A DNA stretch of 64,000 nt from Cyclaneusma minus. Its lineage: Eukaryota; Ascomycota; Leotiomycetes; Marthamycetales; Marthamycetaceae. Both the position numbers and the translations under genes were made by a program. Of this stretch, positions 11,685 to 23,490 are shown piece by piece (the first letter of the stretch is position 1; each line of letters starts with the position of its first letter). Under the pieces are notes generated by a model. The model worked only from the letters and a program-made list of their open reading frames with translations. It was not told the origin of the DNA and searched no databases. The DNA lies in the NCBI GenBank assembly GCA_037179335.1, contig JAKZHN010000007.1:186001-250000 (forward strand), given 5' to 3'.

Positions 11685-14600
11685 CTAATGGTATGGTTGG
11701 TTTCCGGGAAAGGGCGGAGCAGCTCCGAATTGCTGTCCTGGAACGTAGGTATTATCTGGGTCCGGACTGAAAAACGGATCCTCTTCGTTATCCTCGTCAC
11801 TATCATCATCATGTGGCGGCGATGACAAGATCCTATCATCATCATCTCCGCCGTCCCAAGGTTCTGGGTCGTCATAGTCATTCCCGTTACCATCACCACC
11901 CCCACGTGGCGGCGATGACAAGATCCTTCGAGAGCCCGAGCTTGAAATGCTGGTATCCGGGTAACTGACAATAGCATCGATCGCTTCGCCGTTGCGTCTG
12001 TTCCACTCGGGGAAGAATTTGACCGGGATCTCCGCATCCTCGTATACGAATGGGTAGGCCACTGTGTAAGTGCGATTTGGCGGTTGTTCGTGAGGTCGTA
12101 TCCATAGCTCTACATCCTCGACATTTGGTTTACGATCACAACCCATGAGGTTGTTTTGCCAATCGTCATCGTCTTCTATCATCTGGCGAATGACTCGATA
12201 TACCTCATCCCTGACATGCGCATTCGTAGCGGTTCCCTCGAAGGACAGGTCGGTTTCCGACACGTTAGGATCATCGTCGTCAGAAGGCCAAAATATTTCT
12301 AAATGGAAGTCTCTCCTAGCCAATGCAGTAAGGCCCTCATCATCGAATAACGCAAGCTCTTCCGGTCCTTGAGGGGCGGTTGGATCTGGATTAGCCAGCC
12401 TTATCCGGACTGCAGCCAATTCTTCCTTTCCGAACTTTGTCCAGAATCGTACCTCCTCGGAGCTCAAATACTTGGGCAGGTTGTTTTGATTAATCTGGCC
12501 CAAATTCTGCAATGCGTGTCTGACTCCAAGTTCTATATCCGCAGTTTTTTTCCGGGGGGTTTTGCATCGTCTGTCAGTTGCCGCCCAAAGAATAGGTACT
12601 CTGATGCCATATATAGTCTCCTTGTCGAGAAACTCTTTTAGCAATATCTCGCAGGTACCTCGACAGCCCACGTATTTGCGTTCCAGGAACTTGCTTTTCG
12701 CCTGCTCCCATAAAATAAATCCTTTCGATAGCCCTCCAAGCGCAGGTAGAATAGCCTTTAATTTCCCGAACGCACCATCCTGAACCGCGATGAATTTGTC
12801 GCGTGCTTGTGTTGCAATACTTCTGATATCGTTATCTTGAGAAGTAATGGGAAAGAATGTTCGCTTGCTGAGTTCGACAGACATGCAATTTCGCATGAGA
12901 TAGAAGGACTGCATCAGGCTGCTCCATTGCTTTCGATAATCCGGTGTATCAAAGTTGCCATCTTTATGCCTTTGTTCTAACTCATCAACTTTTCTAGTAA
13001 AGGTTCCAGCGTCTTGATCAAACAAGTCGAGTAGCCTTTGACCAACTTCGAGTTTTGCGTTTTTTTGGGAAGTGGCATCCAGGGACTTGTTGAGCATGAT
13101 TGCCCTTAACTCCACATACCCGCAGTAAGTCAGCCACGCTATCTCAGCAGACTGAGGGTCGATAAGAGCTCCTTTGTATCTTTCGAGAGCCCTTCTCCTT
13201 CTTTCTGCAAACCAGAGGATTCTGGGGTTGAGCTTAAGATTAGTGCCGAGGTCTTTATAAGCACCACCAACCAAGTCAAGGTCGCCGAATGTCGAGTACA
13301 TTCTTCGCCTTAACCTGGTGCCTTCCTGCTGTCTTCCTGTTGTCGATAGTGCGTTTTCCCTACCACCCCAGGGGCGAGACGTAACGTTTCGCTTGCATAT
13401 CTCCCGTGAAAGACACTCCAGAAGTCCGGGTTATGAATATCTTCGAGAAACTCGAGTGGAACGGGCCATGTTTTGTCGAATATCGATCTCCTGCCAATGC
13501 AACGGTTCTTGGGAGGATCATCTGGTGATGTGTCAGGCCATTCTGTCAACAACATAGCCATGGCACCGCGCGAAATAACATCCGGTTCAGGGGGTAGTCT
13601 TGGATGACAAAGAGCCACGCCTCCAAAAATCTGTCAGGAAGTCTTAGCATTGATACCCAATGTCCTTGCATCTCAACCCCAGCCTCGCAGATGACTTACC
13701 GCTTGTTCCAAAGCAAACCCAACCTCATTCATAATGTCGTTCACGTAATAAGGTTCTGGATCGTTTCCGTGAAGCCGTGCATGTAAAGAATGCTAACTGT
13801 TATTAGAATCAAGGTGAGAGACAAATAGAGCAAGGGCACTTACGGCAAGTTCGTGTACTAATGAAATGGCAACCTGTGCTTGCAAAGCAAGGCGTTCGGG
13901 AACTTTGAGAGGACTTGCAGTTAAGAGAGGATGGAAAATACTCGAGTTTAAGCATATCACTGGGTTGTCTTTATCTCTATCCTCGAAAACTGTAGCAGCC
14001 GGGATATCTGGGGTAAAAACGCTCAGCTCATCACCCACAGGGGTATTTCTAAAGAACTGTCAGCCTGGCCGGAAGAAGTCGAATCTTACGAAGTTTGCCA
14101 AGTTCTCAAGACAGGTGTGGATCTTGTGACGTGGGGCATCAGAGTTTCGCGCACTCGGTGTTCTGAGCTTGAAGCGACGCGGTGTGTGCTTAAGTGGAGG
14201 TTGGTGATTCTGAGTATAGCCATCCTCGGTAAGATCGATGACTTCCCGGTCTCCTTGCGCCAAAGCATCTAACTTTACCAAAGTCAGTGGATCCGCCTCG
14301 CTACCCCAATCAGCTGACACGTTCAGACTCACAAATATAATAGTAGATGGGCTTAGTAAAATACGCGACGCCAATCGCAGACAGGGCTCCAAAGCCCGAC
14401 GCACATTGGCATCTTCAACAGTCCATTCACCTCGTCGTGTGGTTCCGTCAAGTGGCATAGCTGGTCTTCCAATCTCGTATGTGTAAGGTCCATTGCGCAG
14501 GTCTCCTGGTGGGTTAGACCGAATCCGATAGTACGGATTTACTGGCCATCGGTCATAGCCAAACACAGGGTGGATGGGCCCATTATCGACCAATATTGGA

Positions 14601-15572
14601 GAGTCATATTGGTTTTGAAGCCAGGCATCTGCGTCAACCAATTCTTTGGACGTGAATCCCGATAACTCCAGTTGTTGCCAGTTGTGTGCGGCATGCACTG
14701 CCTCCTGAAAGATGGTTCCGGTCTCCTCGAAGCGACGAGTCTGTTCAACGGGCGTGTAACCACTTTTATTCCTTAGCAGCCCGGTATTATCTGTACGGTA
14801 TGTACCAAACCTTATTGCCAGCTCGGTGAGAGTAGCAGGCTTGAAGAACGAATCGGCTGGGCCATTCGACATGATGCCGGCAAGAGATGCCTGTGATAGA
14901 CCAAAAAAGAGGATTGTACATAGAGCGCAGACATACTCAGAAGGGATTATTGGGGCTTACGGTACGATATGCCTCTAGGATAAGGGTCCGGCAATGTTCG
15001 TGAAGTCTTTGTTCGCCATCAACAATCGCATTCGGCGGACTCGCGATATGAAAGAAAGCAGTGAACAGAGCAACGAAAGCAGAAAGAAGCTTGAAGCAGG
15101 CCCGACAATAGCAACTGGCAGATCTCATTCCAAATAGCCAAGGCCTTGGGTTGCCTTCTGGAGTGCGAGGAAATATTGTACTGAGTGAAGCACATGCAGT
15201 GGTAGCAAAATTTGAAAACACCGGACATTACACTTGCAAACAACGTAAATAAAAGCCAGAACATCGCTATAGAGCACTTGATACTGGAATAATAATGGAA
15301 CGACGAGAATGGATAATAAACAGGCTCACCAAGTACCAGACAGCAGCAGTATGAAACGGAACTCTCTTCGACTTGGCATGAGATCGGGTGATGTTGGAAA
15401 ATTGCTCAGCTGCCTCAGGCCAAGGTTCAAGCTCAACTCGACAGCTCGCGCACGGACGCTCTCTCGTCACATAGCAACTGGCGCAACTCTCGACTCCACC
15501 CGAAAGATTTATTCCACCCGGCCGAAGCCTCTCTTGATCCACTCGAGCTCCATTGTCATCTCCAATCCTCAT
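11685..15572 (-). CDS. Giant unknown protein with a HExxH zinc-peptidase motif
   Basis: No family is recognised. The core runs from 14872 to 11685 with good introns. One of them joins VHELA to HSLHARLHG, creating HELAHSLHARLHG, a HExxH zinc-peptidase signature followed by NEVGFALEQ, a possible third ligand. Upstream, three introns extend the frame through CYCRAC and a paired CxxC region (CASC ... CASC) to an ATG at 15572, only 31 bp from the MDH start. That N-terminus is uncertain, and a start at 15221 is an alternative. Two irregularities occur. A TGA at 14060 lies in frame unless a 33-nt intron (GTAAGA...CTGACAG) is removed. Near 13310 the frame changes, which could be a 35-nt intron (GTAGGG...GACAG), a frameshift, or a gene boundary. 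The C-terminus is Asp/Ser/Pro-rich with a repeated RILSSPP motif. Total about 1,150-1,200 residues. A proteolytic role is inferred only from the motif. Confidence 0.6.
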
Positions 15573-15603
15573 ATCCCAAACTCAATTGACCACCGCCGTC
15601 ATC

Positions 15604-16768
15604 ATGTTCGCCGCTCAACGAGTTTTCGGTGCTGTCCAGAGACGTGCCTTCTCTGCCTCCGCAAGAGACGTATGTTGTCAATCGCTCCCAGCAAGCTCTC
15701 CACATGCTAACACTGTCGATCAAAGCTCTCCAAGGTCACTGTCCTCGGTGCCGCAGGAGGAATTGGACAGCCTCTCTCCCTTCTCCTGAAGCTCAACCCC
15801 CGCGTCACCGACCTTGCCCTCTACGACATCCGCGGCGGCCCAGGTAAGCCAAGCTCCCAACAACTTTTCGCAACACTTGGTCAGTTGAGCTGGCAGAGGA
15901 GATCATCGACTAAAACATCTCCTTACTAGGTGTTGCCGCCGATGTCAGCCACGTCAACACCAAGTCCAAGGTCACCGGCTATGAGCCATCTCCCACCGGC
16001 CTCGCCGCCGCCCTCAAGGGCGCTGAGATCGTCCTCATCCCCGCTGGTGTCCCCCGGAAGCCCGGCATGACCCGTGACGACCTGTTCAACACCAACGCCT
16101 CCATCGTCCGTGACCTTGCCAAGGCCGTCGCCGAGTCTGCCCCTGACGCCAACATCCTCGTCATCTCCAACCCCGTCAACTCTACCGTCCCCATCGTCGC
16201 TGAGGTCTTCAAGGCTGCCGGTGTCTACAACCCCAAGCGCCTCTTCGGTGTTACCACCCTGGATGTCGTCCGCGCCAGCCGCTTTGTCTCCGAGCTCAAG
16301 AACACCGACCCCGCCGACGAGAACGTCACCGTCATTGGTGGCCACAGCGGTGTCACCATCGTGCCCCTGCTCTCCCAGTCCAACCACCCCGACCTTAGCG
16401 GTAACGAGGAGCTGCTGAAGCGTGTGCAGTTCGGTGGCGACGAGGTTGTCAAGGCCAAGGACGGTGCTGGATCTGCTACTCTGTCGATGGCTATGGCCGG
16501 TGCTCGTTTCGCTGAGAGCTTGTTGAAGGCTGCTCAGGGACAGTCTGGTGTTGTGGAGCCCACTTTCGTGGACAGCCCGCTGTACAAGGACCAGGGTGTT
16601 GACTTCTTTGCCAGCAAGGTCGAGTTGGGCCCCAACGGTGTTGAGAAGATCCACCCCGTTGGCAAGGTCGACGCACATGAGCAGAAGCTCATTGATGCTT
16701 GCCTTGCTGACCTGAAGAAGAACATCGAGAAGGGTATTGCTTTCGTTGCACAGAACCCCCCTAAATAA
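15604..16768 (+). CDS. Malate dehydrogenase, mitochondrial
   Basis: Three exons (15604-15669, 15726-15843, 15930-16768) give about 340 residues. The enzyme interconverts malate and oxaloacetate with NAD in the TCA cycle. The first exon is a mitochondrial presequence rich in Arg, Ala and Ser without acidic residues until its end (MFAAQRVFGAVQRRAFSASA). Exon 2 carries the NAD-binding glycine motif VTVLGAAGGIGQP. Exon 3 has IPAGVPRKPGMTRDDLF (mobile loop and substrate Arg), VISNPVNSTVPI and the catalytic His in VIGGHSGVTIVPL. The codon choice is strongly C-ending, as in highly expressed fungal genes. The unrelated minus-strand gene may start within 31 bp upstream. Confidence 0.97.
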
Positions 16769-17958
16769 GTGTCTTAACAAACAGGGTTAAGGCGATCTGG
16801 GGAGAGGATTTGGTGTGATACGATTAGGGGGTTTACGCTTTTTAATAGGTATATCCCTTCATATTGTATGAAATAAAGTGTCATCTTTCGCGCCAAGTCT
16901 GGTTCTTATGATCTATCCGCTGTGCAAGTGCTTGATGTGCACTGCGACCTCAGACCTAGACTCGATGACATATGTAGGTGTTAGGGAACTTGAATTGTCT
17001 CGAAGCAGCTGCCCAGGGCAAGAAACCATCACATGTCAAACAGGGTCTACAAAAATTGTCACCGTGAGTGGGTGGATTGGCCCGAGTCAAAGGTTCCAGG
17101 CACGGGGAAAAGCCTTTCCCCTGGACTTGAGAGTTGAAGGTCTGATCCCGGTTGAGTTGAGTTAGGGGTCTGACCCGATCCCTCCCGGGCCTAGGGGCTC
17201 AAAAGATCAAGGCACAGAGAAGATTCATTTCTCCTGATCTTGACCCGGGTCGAATGGGTTGACCGCTCGACCCAGGTTGGGATTCAAGTTTTCTGACCAG
17301 TTGCACTCAAGCCAAATCTTGAAACCCAGCTAGAGTTAATTGAGGGTTGAAAACCGTCCTAGGAATGGTAGGAGCAGAGGTGGTCTCAACCCTTAACTAG
17401 TTCGGTTGATCACGATTCGTTGAGGGAAAAAAAGAGGCTGTATTTTTCGGTTGTCATGATCATATAGCATAAAGCATTCAACTTTGAACAGGGCAGCCTC
17501 AACTTGGGCAGGCGGGTGAGGACTTAGGTCACACAACCTTTAAGTCAGATGGCTCAATCGTTTGACCCGATTCGAGTTTAAAGTAAAGGGAGAAAGTCCA
17601 GGCAGACACAAGATACTGCTCCTTTCTTCTGAAGACTGAAGTTGTTCACCCGATACAGTCTACACACCCGGATCTGGGAAAATACCGAGCCGACCCTACC
17701 AAGGTACTGCCCACGGGATACTACCCATCAGACCCATCGATCGGGTCAAGCTATTTATCGCCAGCCCTAAAAGCGACCTCGTGGACTGGAAAGTAAAAGT
17801 TACGAGCGGGAGTCTCACTGCCCTAGCGTAGGTGTGGCCCCTCACCAGGCTCGCCTAGACCACCCAATCTCCGAATCGCCTCAATCAAAAATTCCCCACA
17901 CACCCCACTTTGCCTCCTCCACCCCATTAACACTCACAAAATGCAAAACAGAATCATC
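16769..17958. other. Gene-free stretch with recurring GACCCG/CGGGTC motifs
   Basis: Between 17150 and 17760 short words such as TTGACCCG, GACCCGGGTCG, ATCGGGTCAAG and CACCCGGA recur on both strands. The rest lacks coding character. It resembles eroded repeat or transposon DNA, but no terminal repeats or domains were found. Confidence 0.4.
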
Positions 17959-18058
17959 TGGTCACTACGAGGGTCGAACTCGCGACCTTGGCGTAAACCG
18001 GGCTTACAAGTAAGCTCAGATATTAGCACCACGCTCTAACCAACTGAGCTAAGCGACC
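17959..18058 (-). tRNA. tRNA-Ile(AAU), intron-containing, copy 1
   Basis: On the minus strand the acceptor stem is GGTCGCT/AGTGACC with discriminator A. The A box is TTAGCTCAGTTGG and the B box GAGTTCGACCCTC. The anticodon loop CTAATA gives AAU. An intron of roughly 26 nt separates the loop from the 3' anticodon stem CGCCA. TTTT follows on the minus strand (17945-17948). Confidence 0.95.
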
Positions 18059-18418
18059 CTATCATTTGATGACTAATTTTCTGAAAGTTTGGTTGAAATT
18101 TTCACTCCCACGCACGGCCAGTGAGCGGGAAATTCCTTGCTTGTCAGATATCTGGAAGACGATTCGGTCAGAAATGGTTCGTCTGAGTGACTCCAAACAT
18201 TAGAAACCTCAGAAAAAGTGGCAAGTTTGTGGGATATATCGATCAGGTTATCTGGTCATTGGAAAATTTTCAAGAACTCTGATATAATTTATCTGAATAA
18301 AATAAGCTATCTATCAGACGACCAATTTCCCGTCCACTGAACAGAACACCGCCCACACAAAGAAGCCAAAAAGCCCAGTGAAGAACCCAGACGCAAAAAG
18401 TGCAAAAGAGAAGGTGAA
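18059..18418. other. Spacer between the two tRNA-Ile genes
   Basis: This AT-rich spacer holds the promoter flank of copy 1 and the terminator region of copy 2. Outside the tRNA bodies the two copies share no obvious similarity. Confidence 0.5.
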
Positions 18419-18518
18419 TGGTCACTACGAGGGTCGAACTCGCGACCTTGGCGTAAACCGGGCTTACAAGTAAGCTCAGATATTAGCACCACGCTCTAAC
18501 CAACTGAGCTAAGCGACC
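18419..18518 (-). tRNA. tRNA-Ile(AAU), intron-containing, copy 2
   Basis: The 100-bp gene, intron included, appears identical to the copy at 17959-18058 and lies 460 bp away on the same strand. Downstream on the minus strand are TTTT and TTTTT runs (the A-runs at 18396-18407), fitting Pol III termination. Confidence 0.95.
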
Positions 18519-20236
18519 CAATCGTTTCTGATGTTGTTGAAAAAAGGCTGGAATTTTAGGAATTTCATTGGAGTTTTTGGGAATTCTTTTCGCCATGGGA
18601 GGACTATGTTCGATTTTGGCCTTCGGGGGAAAGTGTGAGTTGGTTGGTGTGCGCCTTCCGTGATGGGAGGGCGATGTGCTTGTGACTATAGAGTGGCTAT
18701 AAATAGCTAAGCGAAGTTTCATTGGATTTAAATATCGGTAGGTTTGACAGAGTATTGGAGGACATCTAGTTCTGCAGGTTTTTATTCTGATACAAGAGTC
18801 TTTATATACAATGCTTTTGTTAATGCTCTGCATTCCGTTAAGGTCTCCAAGGATGAAAAACTCTTTTCAGAGAAAGGCTCTGCCCAGATATATATGGTTC
18901 TGACAAAGCATGGAGCTGGCTGCTTCTAGCAAACGTTTTATACAAAAGAGGACAACAGTTATAAATGGGAACGACAACCATGAAAGAAAACAACAGGGAG
19001 ATTCTAGAATGACAGAGTCTTCAGGAATCAACAGAAGCCCGTGTAGGCAGCTTGCAGAATTCACACTTTTCAGGACGCTCAGTTCAGTTGCGTTTTCGCA
19101 ATAATCTGCACCATCTCCTACGATCTAGGTTGATTCAATATATTGGAGAGCACCTAACCATTAGGATTTGCCATAATTATTAGGATAATGGGTCCAGATA
19201 TCATGATCAAGGTCGGTGGTTGCGTGTCTCCCCTGATAATAACTTGCGTGGCCATTGTGAGCTCTGTGCTCTGGAAGAAACACGCGGAAGTTCCGACTAC
19301 TTAATTATCTGGGATAGTTGCATGAATCTTACTCATTACATGTATTGCCATCCTATCTACCTACCGTTCTGAGAGGGTAAGATTGGCATTTTTCCGAGTT
19401 GAGTTATGATTGAAGGTCGAGTTGTGAGAGCAGCCTTGGCCACACAAGAAATGTCACCAAGAGACCATGCATGTAGGCACGAAATACGTAAAAAGTACTA
19501 CCACGAGCTCGTCTAAAGCCGCCGATTCTGCAGCCAGAAGAATTCAATTCAATTCCGTACAAGGATACACTATCCTATTCATCGTACATGTAACGAATTC
19601 TTAGGGCAAGTCTCAGTCCTGTGATGCATCGCCCAGAGCCTCGCCATCCTCTTCGCAATACACCGAGTCTGGGGTTGCGGGGTCCAATACTTGGCAAAAA
19701 GCTGTAGCTTTCCGGTACATGTATGCGGCGGTCAGGAGAAACATTTAGACCTCGTGTTGCATTAATTCTAGCAAAGCGACCACATGCTCTGATTTGTCCG
19801 GCGTCCCGAGTTGATGGTCAAGTATTATTGACAATTGGAATTGTTTCGTGCCTCTCTGCACGACAGCGGTAACAAAATATACACGGTGATATCCCTGCCA
19901 TCGACATCATCCAGCATAACGGCCTGACCTCTCTGGTGTCTCGGCGGAGACCACATCAATTCATCAAGCCACTGACCGCCATTGGACGCCTGCGGCTAAA
20001 GTGTGGAGCTGAGCAGTCTGGACGCCCCAGTGCCTGGGGAAAGTTACACGTCGTAGCGTCTGCTCTCCTGTCAACTCCCAAGCACATGTTTGGAAGCGTC
20101 CAGCACGCTCAACCAACCACTCACTAAGAGATTCTGCAGCTACACCGGCCGTACCTACTCAGACCCCTACTTTGCGTCACGACACCCAAGATTCTAGCTC
20201 GACTTCTCCCACCCCCCGCAGCAAACCTCCCTTTAA
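18519..20236. other. Long intergenic stretch before the transporter
   Basis: It is about 1.7 kb with no coding segment I can support. The last few hundred bases, rich in CCTCC and ACACC tracts, probably hold the promoter and an undetected first exon of the transporter. Confidence 0.45.
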
Positions 20237-22656
20237 CACGCATCGTCGCAGAGGGGCTGCTGCATCACAGCTCCGCCAGACTTCATCATTCCTTCCCCAA
20301 TCCGTCCCCCTCGCCCTGCGAACATCCCGCTGCGCACCTTATCGCACTCCTCCAAGCCCGCTCCGCCTCTGCCGGGCACAACCACGGAAAAGCAGGGCCG
20401 GTCTGACAGCGACCAGAACTCTGACTTCTCCGACTGGAGCGACACCGGCGACCTTGCTGAGCAATTGGGTGATGCTGAGGATCCGCTGCAGATAAGCCTG
20501 CCGCACTCAGAAGACCAGCAGCCGTTTATTGCCTGTCCTCGTCGCAAGTCCAAGAAGGTCCGATACGAAGAACCGGCCGACTTTCAGGAATACAAGAGCC
20601 GTGGCATCGCTAAGGAGGATATAGAGATTCCTGAACCGGCTCCAAGGTGCATCTCCAGAGCTGAACATCTGCTCGTCGCCATCATGACGGGAGGAGAGCG
20701 CCATATGCGCGGCCTCACAGGCAAGCCGCTGGTGTAAGCTGGACCACAAGGCTTCCCCTGAACCACATTGAAGCTGACCGGAAATAGCTTCTTCACCAGT
20801 ATCTTTGTATCATTGGGAGTTTTCCTATTTGGATATGATCAGGGTGTTATGTCTGGAATCATCACGTACGTTGTTTACACCACCCGGGAGCATCGGCCAA
20901 ATCAACATGAAAATCAACATGCTGACTCGAGTCCAGCAATCCCCATTTTACAGACTACTTCGACCAACCCAGCCATGCTCAGGTTGGAACAATGGTTGCC
21001 ATTCTGGAGATTGGCGCATTTCTGTCATCTCTGGTTGTCGGCAGGGTAGGCGATATCATCGGTAGACGAAAGACGATCTTCTACGGCTCGTGCATATTCT
21101 TCGTTGGTGGAGCCTTACAATCCTTCACAACCGGAATGACAACGATGCTGCTGGGACGTATCATTGCAGGTGTTGGAGTTGGCATGCTTTCGACCATCGT
21201 ACCGGTCTATCAGTCCGAAATCTCCCCACCGCACAACAGAGGAAAGCTTGCTTGCATCGAGTTTTCGGGTAATATTACGGGCTATGCAACTTCGGTCTGG
21301 GTCGACTATTTCTGCAGTTACATTGATAGCGACTATTCGTGGCGGCTGCCTCTGCTGATGCAGTGCGTTATGGGTGCTCTTCTGGGTCTTGGAAGTTTGG
21401 TGATTGTCGAATCTCCACGGTATGTGAATTTACATATTCCTGGGATCATATTCTCGATTTCTCGTTAGGCACATGCTAATTTCCTCACAGATGGCTGCTC
21501 GACAACGACCACGACGAAGAAGGCATTGTAGTCATTGCCAACCTTTATGGAGGTGGTGATATCCACAACTCGAAAGCACGGGACGAGTATCGCGAGATCA
21601 AAATGAATGTTCTCATCCAGAGGCAAGAAGGCGAAAGGTCATATTCCGATATGTTCCGAAGGTACCGGACGCGAGTCTTCATTGCGATGTCTGCACAAGC
21701 CTTCGCCCAGCTCAACGGTATCAATGTCATTTCCTACTATGCGCCCTATGTCTTCGAGCAGGCAGGCTGGGCAGGTCGATCGGCAATCCTGATGACTGGT
21801 ATCAACGCTATCACCTATTTCCTCTCTACCATCCCGCCTTGGTATCTAGTCGATCGATGGGGGCGTAGATTCATTCTTCTGAGTGGTGCTGTCGCCATGT
21901 GTCTCTCTCTGTCAGCCATTTCATATTTCATTCATCTCGATATCCACTCGACCCCCACGCTCGTGGTCATCTTCGTCATGATTTACAATGCTTCCTTTGG
22001 TTACAGCTGGGGACCCATCCCTTGGTTGTACCCACCCGAGATTCTTCCTCTGAGCATTCGGTCCAAGGGAGCTAGCTTGTCAACAGCGACCAATTGGGCT
22101 TTCAACTGGCTGGTGGGAGAAATGACGCCCATCCTCCAGGAGTGGATTGGCTGGAGGCTGTACCTCATGCACGCATTTTTCTGTGCATGCAGTTTTGTCG
22201 TTGGTAAGTTGAAACAGCTGCTCATCCACCATGCACCCCCGATAGCTTGCTGACGATCTTTTAGTCTACTTTGTGTACCCCGAGACCAGCGGAATCCGTC
22301 TGGAAGACATGGGTGCGCTGTTCGGTGATGCCACCACGGCCATGCCAACTCCCCAGACACGCCCCGAAAGCGACGCCTTGATGGGCGCTAGCTCGCCAGT
22401 GCCATCGATGGACCTGCGACGTGGAATGAACGAAAGCAACTTCGGAGCCACGAGTGCTATTCCAGGGCTGGACATTGACCCGCCACCTGTGACGATTGTG
22501 GATGGCAAACCAGTGTACAATCAGTCAGCAGTCGGAAGCCCCTCGGAGGGTGTCGGCGGCTGGATCTCTCGCATGGTGACGAGAGGCAAAGACGATGAGA
22601 GCATCAAGAGCGGGCAGTACAAGCGGGTGGGCCAGGACGGGGATGACGAAGCGTGA
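20237..22656 (+). CDS. MFS sugar-type transporter with long N-terminal tail
   Basis: Member of the major facilitator superfamily, sugar/H+ symporter branch (12 membrane segments, plasma membrane). The exons join GKPLV to FFTSIFVSLGVFLFGYDQG (donor GTAAGC). Next come a short intron, a long exon with GRVGDIIGRRKTIFYG and GVGVGMLSTIVPVYQSEI, and VESPR joined to WLLDND. QLNGINVISYYAPYVFEQ and DRWGRRFILLSG follow, and after a last intron YPETSGIRLEDM and a C-terminal tail. These are the family's signature motifs. The first exon encodes an acidic Ser-rich tail (SDFSDWSDTGDLAEQL) in an open frame that begins after a stop at 20234 and has no ATG until 20684. A 5' exon must exist, or translation starts at 20684; I could not place the start. 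The substrate is not predictable. Confidence 0.9.
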
Positions 22657-23490
22657 TAGAGGATTCTTCGTTGTATACACTGTGTTGTACTGTGTACATT
22701 GCATTTCGGTATGGGTAGTCAGGCGCTTCAGAAGAAGGCGCAGTATATGGGAAATGCATGAAGAGCGATTTCAGCGTACAGAAGTGTTGTGGTTTTGGTG
22801 ATTGGTCTAGGATACGGAAAATAAGAAATGCATCGTGTCGAATTATGGGTATAGCGATGCCCTGAAGAGTGGAATTTAATTGAAGCTGAGCCATGTAGTA
22901 AGGAATCAAGGGTCCTGTCATCGCGTACTCCCATCAACCCAGCCGATAGACAGGCTATTAATAGCCTTACTTTCCGCCAACATCCTTATGGGAAGGTTGA
23001 GGCTCAGGTACCAAGTAACCAAGAGAGGCTCAAATCCGGCTAGTAACCAGCGCACATTTTGCAAAGTTGTAAACTACAATTCCATGGGATATCGAGCTTG
23101 GGAGATCTCGTTGGCCACAAAAAGGAATGAAATGCTGGTGGGATGTCGAATTGAATGATCTGGCTTCAGCTCCCAGAATGACAGTGGTGCCACCTATCGC
23201 ACTCGCTTATCCCTGTCGCAGCCTTGCTTCCAGCACCTCGCCCCTGCCAAATAATTGTGCCCCCGGAGGCTGATCTCGTCCAGCTTGCGACTGCTCCGCT
23301 CACACACCTCGAGCGCCAACTATCGACAGTGCAGCGACGGCCGTTCTGCCGCCATGAGAACTTCCATCTGAGCTACTTCCAAGCCGACCGCGACAAGGCG
23401 CACACCCCACTGTGCCCTCCGCATCAAAAATTCCACCTACGGACCGCTGTCGACGCAACACGCTGACTCGTCCCCATTCTGAACGCCGGA
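22657..23490. other. Intergenic, transporter 3' flank and pmt2 promoter
   Basis: No gene is seen. The region from 23220 to 23490 is C-rich with CACC/CCTC tracts typical of a fungal 5' UTR. Confidence 0.5.

Noticed and set aside
15926..16780. Long minus-strand ORF of 284 codons
   Set aside because: It is an exact antisense shadow of the malate dehydrogenase exon, produced by its C-ending codon bias.
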